NCBI GenBank assembly: GCA_031270605.1
Contig: JAISXG010000041.1
Location: 1 to 57,057 of the forward strand
Source of the DNA: Oscillospiraceae bacterium
GTDB taxonomy: Bacteria > Bacillota > Clostridia > Oscillospirales > Acutalibacteraceae
Reading direction: 5' to 3'
Length of the DNA: 57,057 bases
Shown here: one piece after another, positions 34,465-43,011 of the stretch
Layout: every line of letters starts with the position of its first letter
Numbering within the stretch: position 1 is the stretch's first letter
Notes under the pieces: model-generated
What the model saw: the letters and a program-made list of their open reading frames with translations, nothing else
Database searches by the model: none
What the model was told of the DNA's origin: nothing
Made by a program: the position numbers and the translations under genes

Positions 34465-35472
34465 TTATTTTGTATCCCACAGGCCGCTTGCTTTCATCTC
34501 CTCGATCAGCGGTTGCACCATATATTTCGTACCCCTGCCGAGCAGCACCTGCACAAGGTCCCACCCCGGGCCGCGGTTGCCCTCAATAAGCAGCGGGCCG
34601 TCATTCGTGATGGCGACATCCCACCCCACAAGGTTGATGCCCTCGTTCACCAGCGCCGCTTTCAGGCACATTTGCCGAATCTCTTTCCAGAAAGGGATCT
34701 CATATCCGTCCAGCTTCACGCCGGTGAGGGGGTGATGGGTGAAACGCTCCAGCTTTTTGTTGAACGCCGTGCCCGTGAGCCTGCCCCGCTCCATGTCCAC
34801 AAGAATGGCCATGCCGCCTTGATGAAAATTGTCGGCCACATTTGAGCCGTTGCCAATGCGCGCGGCCGCAAAAATAATTTCGCTTTTGCCGTTTACGGCG
34901 GTCGTCATCACGCGCAGGGTGTTGATGCTCGCGGGGCAGAGCTTTCCCCAAGCGTCGTTTTGCCGAATCAGCTCTTCAATAAAGGCTTCTTCGCGCACAA
35001 GGCGGTCATAAAAAGCTTTTTTGTCGGCGATTTCATCAACCGATATTTTTTCGATGTCCGTTCCGCCCAGACCAAGCTTGGGTTTATAGATGAACACGGG
35101 GTTCCGTTCAAGAAACGCAAGATAGCGCTCATAGCCAAGCTCCGTGCTGAACCAGTCGCGGCGGGTAAATTCGGAATAATTGCGGTGAAAGTTTGGTTTG
35201 AGAGAAAGAAAAGAGGAATACTTTGTATTGGCGACATAGCGGTCCATTCTTGCCTGATAACCGATGGTCAGATATTCTCTTCGCTGCTTGTGTTTCTTTT
35301 CATAAAAACGGTAGTTCAGATAATCCTGCATGCCGCTGCCGTAACGAAGCGTGCAAAGGCAGGTGTCAAAAAACATCCAGGACGCCGGCTTGTGCGCCTG
35401 CCCGCGCAGATTTTTGAGGTCATTCCAAAAACGGCTGTAGTTGCCCACCATTGCAAATTGCAGCAGACCCAT
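34465..35472 (-). CDS. ATP-grasp protein, sugar-transfer-associated type
   Basis: 335 residues. The pattern FIYKPKLGLGGTDIEKIS is the ATP-grasp lysine and glycine loop. ASINTLRVMTTA, GGMAILVDMERG and NLVGWDVAITNDGPLLIEGNRGPG supply the metal-binding Asp, Glu and Asn of the ATP-grasp fold. It matches the sugar-transfer associated ATP-grasp family, found in cell-surface polysaccharide gene sets, which ligates a carboxylate to an unknown acceptor. No glycosyltransferase is adjacent here. It is the first gene of a two-gene minus-strand unit, divergent from the GntR gene. Confidence 0.82.
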   Translation of the reverse strand: MGLLQFAMVGNYSRFWNDLKNLRGQAHKPASWMFFDTCLCTLRYGSGMQDYLNYRFYEKKHKQRREYLTIGYQARMDRYVANTKYSSFLSLKPNFHRNYSEFTRRDWFSTELGYERYLAFLERNPVFIYKPKLGLGGTDIEKISVDEIADKKAFYDRLVREEAFIEELIRQNDAWGKLCPASINTLRVMTTAVNGKSEIIFAAARIGNGSNVADNFHQGGMAILVDMERGRLTGTAFNKKLERFTHHPLTGVKLDGYEIPFWKEIRQMCLKAALVNEGINLVGWDVAITNDGPLLIEGNRGPGWDLVQVLLGRGTKYMVQPLIEEMKASGLWDTK

Positions 35473-35601
35473 AATTTAAATCTCCCCGCAAAACGCGGCG
35501 AAGGCCACGCTTGTTTTTTTTGCCTTATCATCGCAACTGTAACATATTATTAAAAAACATACAACGATTTTTTACAAAAATATTAAAATCAGGAAAGATT
35601 C

Positions 35602-35630
35602 TTGACAACAGAAATCTCTGATGGTATCCT
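35602..35630 (+). promoter_or_regulatory. Promoter of the GntR-ABC operon
   Basis: A perfect TTGACA, 17 bp, TATCCT. The start of transcription falls at about 35637, inside the dyad described next. Confidence 0.65.
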
Positions 35631-35633
35631 TTA

Positions 35634-35658
35634 ACTGTGATATATGTGATAGCACAGT
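35634..35658 (+). promoter_or_regulatory. Probable GntR (YtrA-type) operator
   Basis: ACTGTG (35634-35639) and CACAGT (35653-35658) form a 25-bp dyad with 13 bp between arms, placed at the transcription start. YtrA-type GntR proteins autoregulate through such dyads, and the next gene encodes one. Confidence 0.65.
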
Positions 35659-35715
35659 TTGGGTGCGGCATAAAATCATAGCTTCGTGCCAATTGTAATG
35701 AAAAGAGGTCAATGA

Positions 35716-36090
35716 ATGATCATCATTGATTTTCACAGCAGGGTGCCCCTTTATGAGCAGATAAAAGAGCAAATTATGCTGCTGGTGCAGCAGGGGCTTT
35801 ATCAGCCAAACGACCAGCTTCCCTCCATTCGCGTTCTCTCAAAACAGCTGCGGCTGAATGTGAACACCGTCAAGCGTGCTTTGGGGGAGCTTGAGGAGAT
35901 GGGGGTCACCTATTCCTTGCCCGGGCGGGGTGTCTTTGTGAGTGAAAACGCACTGGGCAACAAAAAGATCAAGCAGGACGCGGCGGCGAAGCTGAAAACG
36001 GCAATGCAGTCCGCAAAGGCAAAGGGCCTGTCAAAGCAAGAGGTGGAAACGCTGACGGCGGCTGTGTTTGCCGGGAAGCCAAATTCATGA
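35716..36090 (+). CDS. GntR-family repressor, YtrA type
   Basis: 124 residues. The N-terminal winged helix shows VPLYEQIKEQIMLLVQQGLY and LPSIRVLSKQLRLNVNTVKRALGELEEMG, the standard GntR DNA-binding pattern, and GRGVFVSE forms the wing. The short C-terminal tail (about 45 residues) marks the YtrA subfamily, which controls adjacent ABC transporters, often induced by cell-envelope antibiotics. GAGGT precedes the ATG. It is followed by the ABC ATPase gene 58 nt later. Confidence 0.93.
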   Translation: MIIIDFHSRVPLYEQIKEQIMLLVQQGLYQPNDQLPSIRVLSKQLRLNVNTVKRALGELEEMGVTYSLPGRGVFVSENALGNKKIKQDAAAKLKTAMQSAKAKGLSKQEVETLTAAVFAGKPNS

Positions 36091-36148
36091 CATGCGGCTA
36101 TTTTGAAACAGACATGAAAAACCTATTATAAAGGAACAGGGTGATAAA

Positions 36149-37048
36149 ATGATCGAATCCAAAAACATCACAAAGCGGTACGGTGATTTCACCGCGGTGG
36201 AAGATGTTTCATTTCGTGTGGAGCCCGGCTCGATTTATGGCCTCATCGGCTATAACGGCGCGGGCAAAACCACACTGCTGAAAACCTTGGCGGGCATCTA
36301 CCGCCCCGAGGAGGGCACGGCGATGCTCGGCGGCGAGGACTCCTTTAACAGCAACAAGGTGCGTGACCGCCTGTTTTTTGTGCCCGATGACCTCTATTTT
36401 TTGCCGGGCGCCACAATGCGCGGCATGGCGAAGTTTTATGAGGGCTATTACCCCCGGTTTTCAATGAAGACGTTTGAGAAGCTCTCAAGCTTTTTCGGGC
36501 TGGACACCAAAAAGAGGGTCCGCGCTTTTTCAAAGGGCATGCAGCGGCAGGCCGAGCTTGTGTTTGCCCTGGCCTCGCACCCGAAATATATTTTGCTCGA
36601 CGAGGCCTTTGACGGCCTTGACCCCGCAAAGCGTATCTCCGTCAAAAAGCTGTTCATTGAATATGCGGCGGAGAGCGGGTGCAGCATTTTGATTTCATCG
36701 CACAATTTGCCAGAAATCGCGGAGCTTTGCGACCATGTCGGCATCATCAACGGCAAATCGCTGATCGTAAACACTTCGGTTGACGACGTGAGCCGCGACT
36801 ACCGCAAATATCGCATCCTGTTTAACGGTGAGGTTGACAAATTGCTCTTTGAGGGCATCGCCTATAAGCAGATGAGCATTGAGAACCAGCTTGCCGTTTT
36901 CACCGCCCGCGGCGACATCAAAGAAATCAACGGGCGCATTGCGGCCATGCAGCCGGTTTCGGTGGATGAGGTTATGCTCAGTCTTGAGGAAGTATTTATG
37001 TATGAAATGGAGGATAAGGAGCATGATATTTCGGAAATCTTTAACTAA
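36149..37048 (+). CDS. ABC transporter ATP-binding protein
   Basis: 299 residues. Walker A is GYNGAGKTT, the signature is FSKGMQRQ (in place of LSGGQ), and Walker B is YILLDEAFDGLD with the H-loop in SSHNLPEI. The variant signature is typical of YtrB/EcsA-like ATPases. The C-terminal 70 residues (KYRILFNGEV...SVDEVMLSLEEVF) are an extra regulatory-type domain. It overlaps the permease gene by 26 nt. Confidence 0.93.
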   Translation: MIESKNITKRYGDFTAVEDVSFRVEPGSIYGLIGYNGAGKTTLLKTLAGIYRPEEGTAMLGGEDSFNSNKVRDRLFFVPDDLYFLPGATMRGMAKFYEGYYPRFSMKTFEKLSSFFGLDTKKRVRAFSKGMQRQAELVFALASHPKYILLDEAFDGLDPAKRISVKKLFIEYAAESGCSILISSHNLPEIAELCDHVGIINGKSLIVNTSVDDVSRDYRKYRILFNGEVDKLLFEGIAYKQMSIENQLAVFTARGDIKEINGRIAAMQPVSVDEVMLSLEEVFMYEMEDKEHDISEIFN

Positions 37049-39389
37049 GCCCCTTTTGAAAGATTTGAAGCACAGCTTCCGCTCGGGCGCGGCCCTTCCG
37101 GCTCTTTTTTCTTTGATGATCCTGTTTTTGATCAACAATTATCAAAGCCTGAAGTCTTATATGCAGCAGGCGGAGGAATACAGGACGCCCGGCTACCGTT
37201 ATTTTTTTTCCGACCTCATCTATTCGCAGGGCATACTGGTGGTGCTTCTGTTCGCTTTCGGCGTGCTGATGGGTGTCAGCGCCTTTAACTTTGTAAACAG
37301 CAAAAAGATGTCAAACGTGTTCTTTTCTTTCAATATCAAAAGAAAAGACCTGTTTGTGAACCGGTGCATCGCTTCTGTCAGCTATCTGTTTTTGGGCGTT
37401 CTGCTGCCGATGCTTGCCGTTTTGCTGATCAATAATCACTATTTGGGCTTTGAGGGCGTCATTCTGGTGCCGTGGTTCTATTTGGTCGTGGCGATGTTCA
37501 GCTATGCGCTGATCGGCTTTTCTGTCGCGGTGCTTGCGGCAATTTGCGCGGGCAGCATTTTTGAAAGCGCCCTTTACAGCCTGATCTTTCTGTTTTCACC
37601 CACCATACTGCTCTATGGCGCGGATTTGCTGCTGGGCACCTTTTTGCAGGGTTTTCCGGTGATAAACAGTGTGTCTTCCGGTATGGGCTATGCCCCCAGG
37701 ATCATCAGCACAGAGGTCGGTATTCAAAACCAACTGGGCTTTTTAAACCCCTTTACTTTTTTAGATACGGGAGCGGATTCCGGCAGCTATATGGGCGGCA
37801 GCTGGCTGACGGCTCTTGCAAAGGCAAACAAAGGCACGGCGATCGACGTGGGAATCACGCAATATTGGCCGATTTTTCTCTGGTTTGGCATTTCGGCCCT
37901 GTTTCTGTTCACCGCGGCGAAAACGCTCAACGCAAGAAAAGCCGAAAACGCCGGCAGCTTTGGCAAAAACCGCGCCGCAAGAGGCTATTCGGTGACGATT
38001 CTTTCCATCTTCGCGTTTTGCTTCATGGCCTCCAAGTTTGGCCAGCAGCGGGTTCTCGCGATTGCGCTGAGTGTGCTGGCGTTCTTTGCCGTCTATTTTA
38101 TTTTGGAATTTGCGATCCTGCGCAGTTTCCGGGAGGTAAAAAGCGGCTTAATCAAATTGCCCATTGTGCTCGGCGTTTTGCTCTGCGTGCTTGCAATTCC
38201 TTTCACGGGCGCTTTCGGTTACGGCAAAAAGCTGCCTGACGCAAAGGACGTTGACAAAATTTATATCTCTCACCTTTCACAGAACAACCTGTTTTTTGAG
38301 GGGGCGGAATACGGCACGGCCTACGGCCCGTTCACTTCTCAATCGGACATTGCGATGCTGCTGGATCTGCATAAAACACTTATTGAGCAAAGCTCGGCGT
38401 TTGACAGCAAGTTCCCGAGCGAAGACAGTGATGAACGCCAGACGGGCTATTATGTGCAGTACCGCCTCAAGGACGGAACAAGCATCAACCGCTATTATCC
38501 CATTGAGGGTGAAACGCTGCAAAACGCGGTGATTAAAGTCGCCGACAGCGAATACACAAAGCAGAGCCTGAAAGAATATTTTTTGATGCCCTATGAAGAA
38601 CTGCAGACGAAAATCAACGGGTTTTATGAAAACGGCAAAGACCCTTACTCCCTGGGCGCCGAAGAATATAACATCTTTTCCCGGTTGAACGCATATTCGC
38701 AGTTTTCTTCGCCTGAAAGCCTCTCCAACCTCTATTTGATCGCGAAAAACGGCCGGCAAACGGGCGGAGCGCTCTCGCAGTATCTTGATGACGCGGGCAT
38801 GAATGCCCTCAAGCAGTGCATCCTGAACGATTATGCGAGGCTCGGGGCGCAAAGGGTGCTTTTTCCGCAGGACAGGGTGCTGGGCGCAATTGTCTTCAAC
38901 GGTTATTTTTATTCGCAGCAGCGTAGTCAGGAGATTACTATCACTCACCCTGATTATAGCTCGGCGATCGATTTTATGTATTCCAGCAGGGCCGTTCAGG
39001 TGACGGAGGACATGAGCGAAACCGTCGCTTTCTTGAGAGAAAAAGACTTGCTCAAATATTTTGATTCCGATTTGAAGATCGTCGGCGCGGGAATCGTGCA
39101 GGTCGCAAATCTGGCTGATGAGATGCAGCGCAAAAATTACGCGTGGTATTTTGGAAAAGAGTCTTCGATGTTTGCCCCGATATTCTATGACATCAGCCAA
39201 TATGGCGACTGGCAGGAGCACCTGAAGGGCATGGGGATGGAAATCAAAACAAACGGCGAGGAGACAGCGCGGCTTTTCAGCAACGCGGATATGACCGCTT
39301 ATCCGCAGCCCGACGGCTATGTCGTGCAGTTTGTGTTCAGCGATAACAGCACGATTGCGCTTTATGTTCCGCCTGAAAAAATGCCTTGA
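37023..39389 (+). CDS. ABC permease with large C-terminal extracytoplasmic domain (DUF6449-like)
   Basis: 788 residues. The first ~400 residues carry about eight hydrophobic segments, including SQGILVVLLFAFGVLMGVSA and RGYSVTILSIFAFCFMASKF. The last is near 376-396. The remaining ~390 residues are soluble, probably outside the membrane, with no catalytic motif that I can see. This resembles the DUF6449 permeases found with YtrA-type regulators. The start at 37023 lies inside the ATPase gene next to AAGGAG, giving translational coupling. The transported substrate is unknown, possibly a peptide antibiotic or lipid. Confidence 0.85.
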   Translation: MIFRKSLTKPLLKDLKHSFRSGAALPALFSLMILFLINNYQSLKSYMQQAEEYRTPGYRYFFSDLIYSQGILVVLLFAFGVLMGVSAFNFVNSKKMSNVFFSFNIKRKDLFVNRCIASVSYLFLGVLLPMLAVLLINNHYLGFEGVILVPWFYLVVAMFSYALIGFSVAVLAAICAGSIFESALYSLIFLFSPTILLYGADLLLGTFLQGFPVINSVSSGMGYAPRIISTEVGIQNQLGFLNPFTFLDTGADSGSYMGGSWLTALAKANKGTAIDVGITQYWPIFLWFGISALFLFTAAKTLNARKAENAGSFGKNRAARGYSVTILSIFAFCFMASKFGQQRVLAIALSVLAFFAVYFILEFAILRSFREVKSGLIKLPIVLGVLLCVLAIPFTGAFGYGKKLPDAKDVDKIYISHLSQNNLFFEGAEYGTAYGPFTSQSDIAMLLDLHKTLIEQSSAFDSKFPSEDSDERQTGYYVQYRLKDGTSINRYYPIEGETLQNAVIKVADSEYTKQSLKEYFLMPYEELQTKINGFYENGKDPYSLGAEEYNIFSRLNAYSQFSSPESLSNLYLIAKNGRQTGGALSQYLDDAGMNALKQCILNDYARLGAQRVLFPQDRVLGAIVFNGYFYSQQRSQEITITHPDYSSAIDFMYSSRAVQVTEDMSETVAFLREKDLLKYFDSDLKIVGAGIVQVANLADEMQRKNYAWYFGKESSMFAPIFYDISQYGDWQEHLKGMGMEIKTNGEETARLFSNADMTAYPQPDGYVVQFVFSDNSTIALYVPPEKMP

Positions 39390-39406
39390 TAAAGTTTCAA
39401 AAAGCA

Positions 39407-39439
39407 AAACGGAGTGTGCTTGCGCGCACTCTGTTTTTT
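39407..39439 (+). terminator. Terminator of the GntR-ABC operon
   Basis: AACGGAGTGTGC pairs with GCGCACTCTGTT (one wobble), followed by TTTTTG. Confidence 0.85.
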
Positions 39440-39440
39440 G

Positions 39441-39469
39441 TTGCAAAAAGAAAGAGAGTATGCTATAGT
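39441..39469 (+). promoter_or_regulatory. Promoter of the beta-lactamase-like gene
   Basis: TTGCAA, 17 bp, TATAGT, directly after the preceding terminator. Downstream an 8-bp inverted repeat ATTCCAAT (39488-39495) and ATTGGAAT (39521-39528) flanks AT-rich sequence and may be an operator or leader stem. Confidence 0.6.
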
Positions 39470-39553
39470 AATTGTAATAAAATACCAATTCCAATTTGAA
39501 AAGACAATAGAAATTATTTGATTGGAATCGGCGGAAAAGAAAGGAGGGTTTGC

Positions 39554-39616
39554 ATGCGCAAGAAATATGTCGTTTTAAAAGGCGGGCGTCAAGCCCTCTT
39601 TGCCCGTTTCGCATAA
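39554..39616 (+). CDS. Possible 20-residue leader peptide
   Basis: An ATG at 39554 follows AAAGGAGGG by 5 nt, one of the best ribosome binding sites in the window, and opens a 20-codon frame rich in Arg/Lys and aromatic residues (begins MRKKYVVLKG, ends ARFA), stopping at 39616. It is inside the leader of the beta-lactamase-like gene. After the stop come an eight-T run and a GGGGCA/TGCCCC hairpin (39673-39688) just before the main ribosome binding site. A translated attenuator is possible. No homologue is known to me. Confidence 0.45.
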   Translation: MRKKYVVLKGGRQALFARFA

Positions 39617-39705
39617 TCTTTTTTTTGAGGGGCAAAGGGGTTTTCTGTTCGCGGAGATGGCTCTGCAAAAAAGGGGCAGATTTGCCCCATGAAAGGAAGA
39701 ATATT

Positions 39706-41436
39706 ATGAAACACGTTCGCTGTTTGCGCGCTGTTGCGGCGGCGCTTGCCCTTTGTGTGCTGCTGACGGCCTGCGGCAACTCCTCCGGCCAGCCTGTCAG
39801 CGGCAAGCCGGTCGTTCCCGCGGCGATGAGCATGACTCTCGCGCAAGACAAATACGGGATTTGGCCCACGCGGGAGTTTGAGATTGCAACACCGGAATCG
39901 CAGGGTATTGATTCAGAAGTGATTTTGGACGCAATGCAAAATTGTGTTGACAAAGACAAGATGATTGACGGGCTTTTAATTCTGCGGCACGGAAAACTGG
40001 TGCATGAATCTTACCGCTCCCCTTACACGAAGGATGCGCCGCATGAGATGTATTCGGTCACCAAAAGCGTGCTTTCCGCCCTTGTGGGAATTGCCATGCA
40101 GGAGGGATATATTCAATCTGTCGATCAAAAAGTCATTGAGTTTTTCCCCGGTATCGTATTGCCCGAGGATGCCGCTTATAAAAAGGACATGACCGTCCGC
40201 CACCTGCTCACAATGACCTCAGGCATTCGGGGCGACGACCGCTGGGATGAATTTGAAAATGCCGAAGACGTCGGGGAGGCTATCTTTTTGCTTTCTCAAA
40301 AAAAGAAACCGGGTGAAGCGTTCAAGTATGACAGCATTGCCACCCATTTGCTCGGCTGTGTTGTTGCGAAGGCTGTGAACAGAAACCTGTTTGACTATGC
40401 GAAAGAAAAGCTGTTTGGTCCGCTGGGCATGGAGTCCGTTTCCTGGTGGGCAGACAATCAGGGCAACAATTTCGGCGGTTTCGGCATCAGTATGACCCCG
40501 CGGGATATGCTGCGCTTCGGTTATCTCTATTTAAACAACGGCCGGTGGGAAGACAAGCAGATTCTTTCCGCAGACTGGGTGGCGGCGACTCCGCCGACGA
40601 CAGACGGCAGGGGGGCATATGGCTTTTTATTCTGGAATAATTCCAAAGAACTGCCTGAAAATTTTGAAGCCAACGGCGCATACGGGCAGCATATCATTAT
40701 CTTTCCAAAATTGGACATGGTCGTGGCGATTACGGCGGACGGAAGCATGAACAGCAAGCAGATCTACCGTATTTTTAACGAGGGCGTGAGTGCTGCTCCC
40801 CTGCCCGAAAATCCGGACGCGCAGGCGAAGCTTGCCGGGCTGACCGCTTCCATCGGTGAAGAGGCATACCCCCCGGCGGCGGAGGTTTTGGCAAAAGCCG
40901 TGCCAAACTCTGAGGTCACGGTGGATTTTAACACGCTCGTGGAGCAGAAGAAAAAGGATGAAACGCTGACCTATTCGGTAACGGAGCAAGGGCTGAAGCT
41001 CAACGCACAGGGCGAGACCTGCGGCCTTGCCACAAAGGAGGAATACGCCTTTCCCCTGATGGTGACCATGCGGGCGCGCAGCGAAAGTGATGAAATCAGC
41101 CCGTTCATTGGGTTTCAAAAGGGCTATGCCCAGATCGTGAATTACCCGGAGGAAAGCTTCAACTTCATTGATGTGTCTGACTTCACAAAAAAGGACCGAT
41201 TGCTCACTTACACGGGCAAGGGCGATGTGCCCGTCGGGCAGACCTTTGAGCTGAAATGGATTCTGGCGGAGGATTTTGAAGCGGTTTTTGTGAATGGGGA
41301 GCTGCGCGCCTACACTACAAAAGCGCCGTATCTCGCGGCGTCCTCTTCTGCAAAAAGCAAACGCGGGCCGCTTTTGTTTTCAACCGGCTATGACTGTGAG
41401 CTGCTGATTGAAAGCATTGTGATCAGTAGTTTGTAG
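39706..41436 (+). CDS. Serine hydrolase, class C beta-lactamase fold, lipoprotein
   Basis: 576 residues. A lipobox (LLTAC, Cys23) predicts a membrane lipoprotein on the outer face. The beta-lactamase/penicillin-binding fold spans ~60-390: SVTK (Ser117, Lys120), Tyr208 in YDS and NGAYGQH near 325 in place of the KTG box. Residues ~410-576 form an extra C-terminal beta-rich domain. Such proteins are usually esterases, peptidases or D-amino-acid hydrolases rather than true beta-lactamases, and nothing here shows resistance. AAAGGAAG precedes the ATG. It is transcribed alone. Confidence 0.85.
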   Translation: MKHVRCLRAVAAALALCVLLTACGNSSGQPVSGKPVVPAAMSMTLAQDKYGIWPTREFEIATPESQGIDSEVILDAMQNCVDKDKMIDGLLILRHGKLVHESYRSPYTKDAPHEMYSVTKSVLSALVGIAMQEGYIQSVDQKVIEFFPGIVLPEDAAYKKDMTVRHLLTMTSGIRGDDRWDEFENAEDVGEAIFLLSQKKKPGEAFKYDSIATHLLGCVVAKAVNRNLFDYAKEKLFGPLGMESVSWWADNQGNNFGGFGISMTPRDMLRFGYLYLNNGRWEDKQILSADWVAATPPTTDGRGAYGFLFWNNSKELPENFEANGAYGQHIIIFPKLDMVVAITADGSMNSKQIYRIFNEGVSAAPLPENPDAQAKLAGLTASIGEEAYPPAAEVLAKAVPNSEVTVDFNTLVEQKKKDETLTYSVTEQGLKLNAQGETCGLATKEEYAFPLMVTMRARSESDEISPFIGFQKGYAQIVNYPEESFNFIDVSDFTKKDRLLTYTGKGDVPVGQTFELKWILAEDFEAVFVNGELRAYTTKAPYLAASSSAKSKRGPLLFSTGYDCELLIESIVISSL

Positions 41437-41454
41437 ATTGGATACAAACGAAAG

Positions 41455-41490
41455 AACTCCCTTGCCTGCGTTTTGCATGCAAGGGAGTTT
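41455..41490. terminator. Hairpin between converging genes
   Basis: AACTCCCTTGC and GCAAGGGAGTT form an 11-bp stem. Modest T-rich sequence follows on both strands, so it may terminate both the lipoprotein gene and the hydrolase gene. Confidence 0.7.
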
Positions 41491-41505
41491 GTACATTTAT
41501 TTCGG

Positions 41506-42072
41506 TTATGTTTTTATCATTTTTATCAGAATGTCATACACAAGTGGCAGGGTGGTGAACCCTTCGGCCCCAAGAAAATGGCCGCCGTGCTCCACTTCAA
41601 AAAAATCGGCCTGTAAGAGCCCTGCCAATTCTTTTGTGAACGAAAACGGCACAATCGGGTCGTTTTTCGAAGCGACCACCGCGCGCCTCGTCGCTGTTTT
41701 TATCAGCAAGTCTTCATTAAGCGGCGGCTCTGAAAATTCGTCAAGTAATGTAAGCCCGTGCAAGGGCTTTGCGAAGCCCGAAACGAGAAGCAGCCCGCCG
41801 ACCGCCTTGCCTCCGGCGTTCTGCTGCAAAAAGTGCAGCAGCGAGATGCATCCCAGGCTGTGGCCGACAAAAAAGGTGTTGCCGTCAAGTGTGTTCACGT
41901 TTTGCGCGATGTGCGCGACCCACTCCCCAAGGCGCGGCTGGGCGGGCGAGGGCATTTTGAGGATATCTGCCGCGACGCTCTGTTCGGCCAATCGTTTTTG
42001 CAGCCAGGGAAACCAGTGTTTTTCCGGCCCGGCATTGTAGCCGTGAATAATATAAACCTTTTTTTGTTCCAT
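41506..42072 (-). CDS. RBBP9/YdeN-family alpha/beta hydrolase
   Basis: 188 residues. IIHGYNAGPEKHWFPWL is the oxyanion segment. The nucleophile elbow is GHSLG, the Asp lies in ASKNDPIVPF and the His in EHGGHFLGAEGF. The family comprises small serine hydrolases of unclear substrate. It is the last gene of a three-gene minus-strand operon, 36 nt after the DegV gene. Confidence 0.9.
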   Translation of the reverse strand: MEQKKVYIIHGYNAGPEKHWFPWLQKRLAEQSVAADILKMPSPAQPRLGEWVAHIAQNVNTLDGNTFFVGHSLGCISLLHFLQQNAGGKAVGGLLLVSGFAKPLHGLTLLDEFSEPPLNEDLLIKTATRRAVVASKNDPIVPFSFTKELAGLLQADFFEVEHGGHFLGAEGFTTLPLVYDILIKMIKT

Positions 42073-42108
42073 TGCCGTGTCAGTCCTTTCCGGGGCGGGG
42101 CGGGAGCA

Positions 42109-42963
42109 TTACTTTTCTTTGATATACACGGCAAAGGTGTTCTTGCCGCAGTGCGCGGTGATGGTGCAGCCCACCTGAAGGGTGTTGACTTCACGAAAAC
42201 CGTAGCGTTTGACCTCTTTTTGAATTGTTTCAAGCTGTTTTGGGTTCATGCCGCTGGTATAGCCGATGAACATACGCTTTTTGTCAAGCGCGTCGCCCAA
42301 AAGCTCGATTCTGTCTTTGAGATATTGCATCTGGCAAAGCTCAAGCTTGCCGCGGTATTTTTTGCCCACAGAAAGAGAGCCGTTCTCCATCACAATGCAG
42401 GGCTTGATTTTCAGCACGTTCGCGCCGAGCGCCGTCAGACTGCTGCAGCGGCCGCCCTTGTGCAGAAATTCAAGACTGTCGATGATGAAAGCGGTTTTGT
42501 ATTTTGCCTTGTGCTGCGTGAAATAGTCATAGATTTCCTGCGCGGCGCGGCCTTCGCCGCGCATATCGCAGGCGTCAAGCACCATGAGCGCGATGGTCAG
42601 AGAAAGCGCCTCAGAATCAATCACATAAACATTTTCAAAGTTTTTTGACGCAAGCACCGCGTTGTAATGGGTCGCCGATATCTTTGAAGAAAGAGAAAAG
42701 TGCACCACGTCATATTCTTCCGCCGGATATTTTTGAAACACGGTGTTATATTCTGCAATCGAAACCGCGCTTGTTTTGGGCAGCGTTCCGGTTTTATCAT
42801 AAAAGCTGAGCATTTCATCCACGCTGATCGTGCTGCCGTCGTCATACACATCGTCACCGAGCACAATGTGCAGCGGCACAATCTCGTCTATGCCCTTTTG
42901 CTGCTGAAAAGCCAGACTGATGTCAGAGGGGCTGTCTGCCGTAATAATTACCTTTTTGTTCAA
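42109..42963 (-). CDS. DegV family fatty-acid-binding protein
   Basis: 284 residues. DegV (FakB-like) proteins bind a fatty acid and present it to the kinase FakA. The opening IITADSPSDISLAFQQQ, FSLSSKISATHYNAV near residue 90 and SLEFLHKGGRCSS near 165 match the family's lipid-binding Ser/Thr and loop. The start is TTG at 42963, about 5 nt after AAAGGAATGG. It lies 48 nt after the membrane protein gene. The kinase partner is not in the window. Confidence 0.92.
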   Translation of the reverse strand: MNKKVIITADSPSDISLAFQQQKGIDEIVPLHIVLGDDVYDDGSTISVDEMLSFYDKTGTLPKTSAVSIAEYNTVFQKYPAEEYDVVHFSLSSKISATHYNAVLASKNFENVYVIDSEALSLTIALMVLDACDMRGEGRAAQEIYDYFTQHKAKYKTAFIIDSLEFLHKGGRCSSLTALGANVLKIKPCIVMENGSLSVGKKYRGKLELCQMQYLKDRIELLGDALDKKRMFIGYTSGMNPKQLETIQKEVKRYGFREVNTLQVGCTITAHCGKNTFAVYIKEK

Positions 42964-43011
42964 AAAACCATTCCTTTCCCTGTTGCAATTGTGAGGACCG
43001 GCAGGGGGCGC

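Noticed and set aside
38277-39959. A 560-codon open frame on the minus strand
   Set aside because: It is the reverse image of the permease and the following leader, has no ribosome binding site, and its translation is rich in His, Arg and Cys without any family pattern. The GC-rich third positions of the real gene create such shadows.
39706-41436. True beta-lactamase (antibiotic resistance) call
   Set aside because: The KTG box is not evident and the long extra C-terminal domain and lipoprotein signal fit the broad serine hydrolase group instead.
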